Part shown: positions 56,450 through 64,000 of the stretch, piece by piece
Layout: every line of letters starts with the position of its first letter
Numbering within the stretch: the first letter of the stretch is position 1
Notes under the pieces: model-generated
Seen by the model: the letters and a program-made list of their open reading frames with translations, nothing else
Told to the model about the DNA's origin: nothing
Database searches by the model: none
Position numbers and translations under genes: made by a program
From: Bufo bufo
Lineage: Eukaryota > Chordata > Amphibia > Anura > Bufonidae
NCBI RefSeq assembly: GCF_905171765.1
Contig: NC_053390.1
Span: 583,322,471 to 583,386,470 of the forward strand
DNA: 64,000 nucleotides
Direction of reading: 5' to 3'

Positions 56450-57640
56450 CAAATTTAAGGGAGATAAATTTATTAAATAAAATTTGGGATCAAGCAGAAA
56501 TGTGGGAAAAGCTTTTGAGGCGCAAATGTGGGACAAATTACAGAAACCCAAATATGGGCCAAAAAAGTCAAGCAGAAATGTGGGAAAAGCTATTGAGGCG
56601 CAAATGTTGGCCAAAAGAGTATAGCGGAAATGTGGGACAAATTATTGAAGTGCAAATGTGGTACAACTTGTTTAAGTTTAAGCATTGAATCAAAGGAGGT
56701 GGCGCGCATCAATTAAAGAAGCATTTCAGAAATTTTATTCCCTGTCACCTATGCAGAGCAGGGGTTTATTCACATTTAAAATTGTATAATGTCAACCCAA
56801 GAATGTAATAGAAAAATTACAGAAATTTATTAACCTGTCTACTTGGTAGAGCAGGGGTCTATGACAGAAAACAATTGTTTATTGTCACCCGAAAATGTAA
56901 AATAAAAATTATTGAAATTTATTAAGTTGTCAACTAGGTAGAGGAGGAGTATATTACACCCAAAAATTGGTGAATTTGACCCTAAAATGTAAATGACAAA
57001 TGTTATTTTTTTTTACCGGTCTAATAGATATATCAGTGGTACATCACACCAAATAATTGCTGAATTTCACCAGAAAATGTAACTGCCAATTTATTTTTTA
57101 TTTTTTTAACCAGCCTACAAGGTAAAGCACTGGTACTATACACCGAAAAATTGGTGAATTTCACCCGAAAATGTAAATTACTTTTTCTTTTTTTTTAAAC
57201 TGCCTACTGGGTATAGCACTGGTACTATACACCCAAAAATTTGTGAATTTTACCCGAAAATGTAAAAAAGTTTTTTTTTTTTTAACGGACCTACGGGGTA
57301 TAGCACCCAACACCCAAAAACACCCAAAAATTGGTGAATTTCATCTGAAAATGTAAATGACAATTATTTTTTTTTAACTGGCCTACTAGGTATAGCAGTG
57401 GTACTATACACCCAAAAATTGGTGAATTTCACCCGAAAATGCAAATTTTTTAATATATTTTTTTAACCGGCCTACTAGTTATAGCAGTGGTACTATACAC
57501 CCAAAAATTGGTTAATTTCACGCTAAAATGTAAATAATTTAATTTTATTTTTTTTAACCTGTCTACTTGGTATAGCAGTGGTACTATTCACACAAAAATT
57601 GCTGACTATCACCAGAAAATGTAACTGACAAAGTAGTGAA
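56450..57640. repeat. Degenerate ~85-95 bp minisatellite
   Basis: The phrase ACCCAAAAATTGGTGAATTT followed by CACCCGAAAATGTAAAT, a T-rich run and CCTACTAGGTATAGCAGTGG recurs about ten times between 56750 and 57640, spaced about 85-95 bp and increasingly regular to the right. A different reiteration (GAAATGTGGGA(A/C)AA, GGCGCAAATGT) fills 56490-56660. It separates two hAT 3'-region copies. Confidence 0.75.
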
Positions 57641-57963
57641 ATGATATAAAATAAAATACATACAAATAAAAAAAAAAATTTGATTCATGAGGTAGCGTTC
57701 CATATGGAGTAGGAGTTTGATGAGGCGGTGGGCGTAGCGGTGTAGGTGGAGCGGTGGTGAAGGAGGACGAGGTAGCCAACACAGGTATTTGGTTTTAATA
57801 AAAAAAAAATTAAATTAGGGTACACTCTAAAAGAGTGTGAAATATCCAAAATACAAGAAGGAGCAATTGCACTGCAGTTTAACAATGGCTGGTTAGTGCC
57901 GGTATACATGTCTATTCTGCACAAGTTATGGACAAGTCCTGAGGGATCCATGCCTAGTTCATT

Positions 57964-60900
57964 TTAATGAACGTGAGCTTGTCCACATTGGCACACATTG
58001 GCTGTGGACAGGCGGCTGCGCTTGTCTGTGATGATGCCCCCTGCCGTGCTAAACACACGTTCAGATAATACACTGGCTGCAGAGCAGGCCAGCACCTCCA
58101 AGTCGTAAAGGGCAAGCTCAGGCCATGTGCCCAATTTGGAGACCCAGAGGTTGAAGGGGGCACATCTGTCATTCAGTACGTGTAGGTGTGTGCACACATA
58201 CTGCTCCACCATGTTGGTGAAATGCTGCCTCCTGCTAAGACGTTCCATATCAGCTGGTGGTGCTGGTTGTTGTGGCTTGCTGACAAAGCTTTTCCACATT
58301 TCGGCCATGCTAATCCTGCCTTCTGAGGTGCTGGCGGTGCCCCAGCTGCGTTGGTGACCTCTTCCTCATCCTCTGCCTTCGCCTTGTGCTTCCACTGTGC
58401 CCCCGCTGTCAGGTGGGAATGCCACCAGCAGCACGTCTACCAGCGTGTGCTTGTACTCGCGCATCTAACGATCATGCTCCAGTGAGGGAATTAAGGATGG
58501 TACGTTGTCCTTGTAACGGGGATCCAGCAGCGTGGCCATCCGGTAATCAGCACAAGTTAGAATGTGGGCAACTCAGCGGTCGTTGCGGAGACACTGCAGC
58601 ATGTAATCGCTTATGTGTGCCAGGCTGCCCAGAGGCAGCGAAAAGCTGTCCTCTGTGGGAGGTGTATTGTCTGTGTCCTCTGTATCCCCCCATCTACGCA
58701 CCAGTGATGGCCATGACTTGGTATGGGTGCCACCCTGCTGTGAACATGGTTCCTCCTCCTCCATCTCCTCCTCCTCATCCTCCACCTCATCATCCTCCAG
58801 AACTGTGCTCTGGCTGGACAATTGTGTACCTTGGGTTTGTGGGTGCAGGAACCCACCCTCGGAGTCACTTGGGAATGACTAGCTGGAAACCCTACGAAAT
58901 GATCCCTCTTCCTCCACCTCCTCCTGTGCCACATCCTCTTCCATCATTGCCAGGAGTTTTTTCAAGGAGGCATAGAAGTGGGATAGTAATGCTGAGAACA
59001 GCGTTATCGGCACTGGCCATGTTGGTGGAATACTCGAAACAGAGCAACAAGGAACACAAGTCTCGCATGGAGGCCCAGTCATTGGTGGTGAAGTGGTGCT
59101 GTTCCACAGTGCTACTCACCCGTGCATGCTGCAGCTGAAACTCCACTATCGCCTGCTGCTGCTCGCACAGTCTGGCCAGCATGTGCAAGGTGGAGTGCAG
59201 CATGTGCACGTCGCATATCAGGCGATGAGCGGGAAGGCCAAAGTTACGCTGCAGCGCTGACAGGCGAGCAGCAGCAGGGTGAGAACGCCGAAAGCGCGCA
59301 GAGACGGCCCGCACATTATGCAGCAGCTCTGACATATCAGGGTAAGTTTTAAGGAACCTCTGCGCCACCAAATTCGGCACATGCTCCAGGCAAGGGATGT
59401 GCATCAAACCGGCTAGTCGCAGAGCTGCTATGAGATTTCGCCCATTATCGCACACCACCAGGCCGGCCTTGAGGCTGACTGGCACAAACCACTCATCGGT
59501 CTGTTGTTCAAGGCCCGTCCACAGCTCCTGCACGGTGTGGGGTTTGTCCCCCAAACAGATAAGTTTTAAAACTGCCTGCTGTCGTTTACCCCTGGCTGTG
59601 CTAAAGTTGGTGGTGAAGGTGTTATGCTGACCGGATGAGGAGCTGGTAGAGGATGATGAAGCAGAGTAGGAGGAGGAAGCAACAGGAGGCAAACTGAAGC
59701 GCCCTGCAATCCTTTGTGGTGGAAGGACATGCGCCAAACTGCTATCCGCCTCAGGTCCAGCCGCCACTGCATTTACCCAGTGTGATGTTATGGAGATATA
59801 ACGGCCCTGACGTGCTTACTGGTCCACGTATCCGTAGTCAGGTGCACCTTGCCATAGATGGCGTTGTGCAGTGCACACCTGATTTTGTCCCCTACTTGTT
59901 TGTCAAGGGAAGGGATGGCTCGCCTTGAAATGTAGTGGCGGCTGTGCACGACGTACTGTGGGACAGCCACCGCAATAAGGCCTTTAAAACTATCCGTCTC
60001 CACCAGACGGAATGACAGCATTTCAAAGGCCAGTAATTTAGAAATGCTGGCATTCAGGGCTAGGGATCGCAGGTGGGTAGGGGGTACTTCCTCTTCCGCT
60101 CCAGTGTTTGGGAGATGGAGAGCTGAACGCTTCCGTGGGACAATGTGGAGATGCTTGGTGACCCAGGTGTTGGTGTTGCTGGCAGATCCTCTGTTTGCGC
60201 GGTGGCAGGTGGCACTGTCACTCCAGAGGTGGATGAAGAGGCCGAGACTGCAGCAGAAGATGAAGGAGGAGGAGCCAGAGACCTTTCTTTGTTTTTGAGG
60301 TGTCTACTCCACTGCAGCACGTGCTTTGCACTTAAATGCCTGGTCATGCTGGTTGTGCTCTGGTTGAAAACGTTTATGCCTCGCTTCAGTCTCTGATTGC
60401 ACAGCGTGCAAACCACCCGTGTCTTGTCGTCAGCACATTGTCTGAAGAACTGCCATGCCAGGGAACTCTGGCTTTGGTGGCTTTGGTGTGCTCGGTCCCT
60501 TGCTGCGGTGGGCAGTAGCAGGTGTACTGTCTAAAGGACGGCCGCTCCGCTTTTGCACATGCTCCCTCTTCTGCTGTGCTGGTGGCTCTGTGCGACCACC
60601 GCCTCTTCCTCCGAGATACATAGGTCACTCGCATGACCTTGATTCCATGTGGGGTCAAGGACCTCATCGTCCTCCACATCGTCTTCCACCCAGTCTTCAC
60701 CCCTGCCTTCCTTGTCGGTCTGCACACTTTCGAAAGCCCCAGCATTTGGCACCTGTGTTTCATCATCATCCGAGACGTGCTGCGATGGTCCTCCCATGTA
60801 CACATCTTGAAAAATAAGTGGTTGGGCATCGGTGCACTCAATCTTTTCCACTTCTGGGGCAGGGCTAGGTGGATGGCCCTGGGAAACCATGCTAGCAGAG

Positions 60901-61295
60901 TCATCAAAAAGCAGAAGAGACTGCTGCATGACTTGGGCCTCAGACTGCTTGGCTGATTTGCAAGGGGGTGAGGTGAAATACTGATGAACATCGGCTGCAG
61001 GTGCCAACTGTGGTCTTACAGCTGGAGACTGGGTGGGACACAATGTGAATGAACTGGATCCACTGTCAGCAACCCAATCTACTATCGCCTGTACTTGTTC
61101 AGGCCTCACCATTCGTAGAGCCACATTAGGCCCGACCAAATACCGCTGCAGGTTCTGTCGCCTACTCGCACTTGAGGAAGGGTTTTCACTTGTGTGTGTA
61201 GCTGGCACAGATCAACCACGTCCTCTCCCTGCAACAGGAGCTCCACCAGCAGCACCACGACCTGGGCCACGTCCCTTATTTGACGCTCTCTTCAT
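57964..61295 (-). pseudogene. hAT transposase (family 2), frameshifted
   Basis: The start is ATG at 61295 (MKRASNKGRGPGRGAAGG). In-frame stops occur at 61214-61212 (TGA) and near 60533 (TAG), with the same frame continuing into a BED-type zinc finger: VCTLCNQRLKRG and HLSAKH, about 60300-60420. After a Ser/Pro-rich linker the frame is lost near 60060. It resumes as MLSFRLVETDSFKGL with the first catalytic Asp in VHLTTDTWTSKH (60021-59790). It shifts again to LVVCDNGRNLIAALRL, with the second Asp, and FRRSHPAAARLSALQR (59767-58960). An acidic stretch follows. The C-terminal dimerisation domain LACSAASVLSERVFSTAGG ends near 57964 in a third frame. Domain order matches the gene at 26.5-30.9 kb, but sequences differ substantially, so it is a separate family. 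Confidence 0.88.
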
Positions 61296-61329
61296 ATTTC
61301 TCGAAATTTGGATCTTTCCCTAAATGGGT

Positions 61330-62325
61330 GTTTAATTAATAGTAGAATAGAATGACAGTATGTAAAGGGTGTTTCTCACACGGCCTGAACCAAACTAGGC
61401 CTCAATTAAATATTTTTTTGCCCAAAATGGCTGTATTTAAAATGCCTGAATCAAACCTCTGTATGTAGAGGGTGTATCTCACACGGTCTGAACCAGTGTA
61501 GGCCTGAATTAAATATTTCTTTGCCCAAAATGGCTGTATTTCAAATCTCTGAATCTAACCCAAATGTATTAAGGGTGTATCTCACAATATCATCTGCATC
61601 AAAGGTTGCCAACAATTTTTTTGGCCCAAACGAGTGTTTGTTTAACAACTGAATTTGACAGCAGTATATGAGCCTGTAATTTCAAACGTGCTGAAAATAG
61701 TGTTTTTTGTCAAAAAAAGTGTGTTTTTAAAACCCCAGAAAATGATGGGTGTATTCCTAGCTTAAATTGCACACTGACTAATCCAGATGTTGTAGATTGC
61801 CAAAAAAGAGTTTTTTTGCTAACAGAATATGAAAGCTGTATATATTAAACTTGAATTTAACGCTTGCATTTTAGGAAAATGCCGTTTTTTGGCAAAAAAA
61901 AATGTTTTTTAAACCCCAGAAAATGATGGGTGTATTTCTACCTTAAATTGCACACTGACTAATCCAGATGTTGTAGATTGCTAAAAAAAAGTGTTTTTTT
62001 GGTAACAGAATATGAAAACTGTATATGTTAAACTTGAATTTAACACTGGCAGATCAGGAAAATACAGATTTTTGGCAAAAAAAGTGTGTTTTTAAAACCT
62101 CAGAAAATGATGGGTGTATTTCTACCTTAAATTGCACACTGACTAATCCAGATGTTTTAGATTGCAAAAAAAGAGTTTTTTTGGTAACAGAATATGAAAG
62201 CTGTATATATTAAACTTGAATTTAACACTTGCAGATCAGGAAAATACAGTTTTTTTGCAAAAAAAAGTGTGTTTTTAAAACCCCAGAAAACGATGGGTGT
62301 ATTAGGATTGTGTCCTGGCGGCGGC
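61330..62325. repeat. Subrepeats upstream of family-2 transposase, ~181-bp units
   Basis: From about 61727 the phrase AAAACCCCAGAAAATGATGG, TTGCACACTGACTAATCCAG, then GAATATGAAAGCTGTATAT recurs every ~181 bp (61730, 61911, 62092, 62275). Less regular copies of GTATCTCACACGG...GCCCAAAATGGCTGTATTT precede it at 61360-61560. It occupies the same position relative to the transposase as the 125-bp array in the other hAT element. Confidence 0.8.
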
Positions 62326-62445
62326 AGGGTTATTCCTCCTGGACGCGCCGATGCGACCTCTCGCGAGACGCGAGATTTCAAGCATAGCCGGCCCGCACAT
62401 GCGCAGTGCGGGCCGGGAAAAGACGAAGGAGAAGTTCGTCACCAG

Positions 62446-62599
62446 CCTGCCAGCCAATGGTCATAGCTGGCAGGTTGATGACTTTTAAAAAATCGAATCA
62501 GAAGCCATTTAACACATTATATTTATAAATATAATGTTTTAAATGGCTTCTGTGCTCTCTGCTGGTTCCTTTTCGTCGGTTGGTTCCAGCAGAGAGCAC
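62446..62599 (+). other. Three consecutive hairpins in copy C leader
   Basis: CCTGCCAGC (62446-62454) pairs with 62466-62474. AGAAGCCATTT (62500-62510) pairs with AAATGGCTTCT (62541-62551), with an AT-rich palindromic middle. GTGCTCTCTGCTGG (62552-62565) pairs with CCAGCAGAGAGCAC ending at 62599. Order and spacing match copy B, but stems two and three are unrelated in sequence. Confidence 0.8.
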
Positions 62600-63191
62600 A
62601 CATCACTGTAAGTACACAAAACACAACACATTTAGCCCCAGATCACCCCCCCCCCCATCACCCCAATTAACCCCTTGATCACCCCTGTCAATAATCACTA
62701 GTAAAAGGGAAAAAAGTGATCAGTGTAAACTGTCACTTTTTTTTCCACCAGTATTGACTGTTTGGTTTTAGGTTAGTTTAGGCCCCTTTGGTAGGTAGTT
62801 AGCATTGGTTAGCGCCCAGCCCACCGCACTGCAGTCACTGATTCGCTGATAAGCGTATCGCTAATCAGCATTGGTACTTTTATAGTATCTGTAAGTGATC
62901 AGAACTGATCACAGTCAGATCTATAATAGTATTAGTGTCACCTTAGCTCGCCCTCCACCCAAAATACAGTGTTTGCCCGATCAGGCCTGATCGGTCGCCC
63001 ACACGTGCGTTCACCCACACCCGCCCTGCCGCAGTGACAACATTTTTTTTTTAGCACTGCACAATCACTTCACAAGCGCTGCAGCAATAAAAAAAATTAG
63101 TTTTGATATTTTTTATCAATCGCAGCGGCTTCCTGTACTTCGCTAGCCTCCCATTTGTAAGACAGGCTTGCTTTTTTTCTTGGGTAGTCTC

Positions 63192-63605
63192 ATGGAATAC
63201 CCCCTAAATTTAGTTGACCAAATGGCAAGTAAGGGGTATTCTTCTGAAGAGGCCTACAGGCTTCTGACCCAGTCGGATGAGGAATGGGAACCCTCATCTG
63301 ACGAATCCAGCGGGTCAGAATACGAACCTGTAAAAAGCAGTGGCAGTCTGACCCAAAGTTCGGACGATGAGGTTGAGGTCCCTGATACCACCAGGCGTAC
63401 CCGGCCCCGTGTTGCTAGACCACAGGTTGCGCAGGATCCGCTTCAAGGGCAGCAGAGTGGGGCTGGCGCTGTCGGATTACACAAAAGTTGGTGTATGTGG
63501 CGCTGCAAGACAAGATTTCTCCTCTGCAGTAAAAAATATACGTTTGCGAAGGCTTATGAGCTGAGGGGCGGTGTTCATATGCTTTGGCAAACACTTTGTA
63601 TATAA
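63192..63605 (+). pseudogene. piggyBac-like transposase N-terminus, truncated
   Basis: The frame has ATGs at 63192 and 63222. The second begins MASKGYSSEEAYRLLTQSDE, which fits the usual start of PGBD4-like frog proteins. An acidic Ser/Glu-rich region follows (EEWEPSSDESSGSEYEP) and then a basic Arg/Pro stretch (RRTRPRVARPQVAQ). Such an acidic N-terminus precedes the catalytic domain in piggyBac transposases. Here the reading after about residue 95 (near 63475) no longer resembles the family and runs into 3'-UTR-like sequence and a poly-A tract at 63604. The whole catalytic domain and the C-terminal Cys-rich finger are missing, apparently by internal deletion. Confidence 0.65.
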
Positions 63606-64000
63606 AAAAAAAAAAAAAAAAAATTCTGGCAATGATTTATTCATCCACATCGATTGACGTGAATGGAGAAATCTGGTTTGCCAGGGCATACGGGCTGAGT
63701 GGGTTTGGATGTTGGGTGGAGCTCCTATATCCTGGCAGACGCCTTTCCCCTCTTTTTTTTTTTTGCACATTTTTTGGCAGAGATTTTTTCATCCACATTG
63801 ATCAATGTGAATGAAGAAATCTGTGCCGTTCATTTTTTCTTTCAGCCCAGAGGCTGAAAGGAAAAAAAAAATCTCATTACCCGTATGCTCAATATAAGGA
63901 GAATAGCAGAAACTCCTAATGCTGGGCATACATGTAATGATTGCGGAGACCCTCAAATGCCAGGGCAGTACAAACACCCTACAAATGACCCCATTTTGGA

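Larger units (their letters stand above)
57640..62325 (-). mobile_element. hAT element (family 2) body
   Basis: The left edge repeats the 3'-UTR tract seen at 55915-56090. The transposase pseudogene lies at 57964-61295, followed upstream (right) by tandem repeats up to the piggyBac-type copy C. No 5' terminus is visible, so it is either truncated by copy C or its end has decayed. Confidence 0.7.
62331..64000 (+). mobile_element. piggyBac-type TTAA element (copy C), 5' part
   Basis: It begins at ATTCCTCCTGGACGCGCCG as in copy B and shares the first hairpin, the GATCACCCC tract and, at 63948-64000, the CCAGGGCAGTA..GACCCCATTTTGGA block of the 3' region. It uniquely contains part of the transposase gene. 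The 3' end lies beyond the window. The catalytic part of the gene is deleted, so the copy is non-autonomous. Confidence 0.75.

Noticed and set aside
58386..59138. 250-codon plus-strand frame rich in Cys/Pro
   Set aside because: Antisense to the hAT transposase pseudogene and its acidic linker.
1..64000. tRNA, rRNA or other housekeeping RNA genes
   Set aside because: None could be recognised on either strand by reading; a covariance-model scan would be needed to exclude small ones.

Overview
The window looks like a piece of a large, repeat-rich vertebrate nuclear genome, most likely an anuran amphibian. This is inferred from the repeat set: TTAA-targeting piggyBac-like and T2/Kolobok-like elements, Penelope-like insertions, BEL/Pao and Ty3/Gypsy retrotransposons, CR1/L2-type LINE, Tc1, hAT and PIF/Harbinger elements. 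There are no bacterial features. I see no intact host gene. The only host-gene-like coding sequence is an intronless ~90-codon fragment resembling a DNMT3 DNA methyltransferase (2607-2876, minus).

Layout. 1-5.6 kb: 3' end of a piggyBac-type copy joined to the end of a hAT element, a ~74-80 bp minisatellite, the DNMT3-like fragment, and a 51-bp CTG-rich array split by a solo LTR. 5.6-17.8 kb: older dispersed repeats, two foldback MITEs, Penelope-like pieces, a LINE whose stop codon was hit by a 924-bp palindromic insertion, a probable solo LTR and a complete but decayed Tc1 element.

17.8-35.0 kb is one nested locus. A TTAA-type element (17825-35029) carries a MITE, a Penelope-like insertion, a Tc1 element with a nearly intact transposase, and a BEL/Pao retrotransposon (23340-34777). 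The BEL/Pao element holds an 8.2-kb hAT element (25323-33545). The hAT transposase gene is itself split by a Penelope-like insertion carrying a hammerhead-like motif (29418-30588). The same hAT has eighteen 125-bp repeats upstream of its transposase.

35.0-40.0 kb: a second piggyBac-type copy, swollen by tandem arrays and alternating palindromic blocks. 40-49.4 kb: gene-poor sequence with MITEs and a PIF/Harbinger element whose transposase is interrupted by a Harbinger-type MITE. 49.5-55.0 kb: a recent Ty3/Gypsy chromovirus-type element with nearly identical LTRs and one gag-pol frame broken by three nonsense codons and a late frameshift. 55.7-62.3 kb: a second hAT family with tandem arrays and a frameshifted transposase. 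62.3-64.0 kb: a third piggyBac-type copy with the acidic transposase N-terminus, running off the window.

All transposon genes seen are damaged. The Tc1 transposase at 22.0-23.0 kb and the Gypsy gag-pol are the least decayed. Long stretches without an entry of their own showed nothing I could recognise. Boundaries come from reading by eye; family names are from motif recognition, not a database search.
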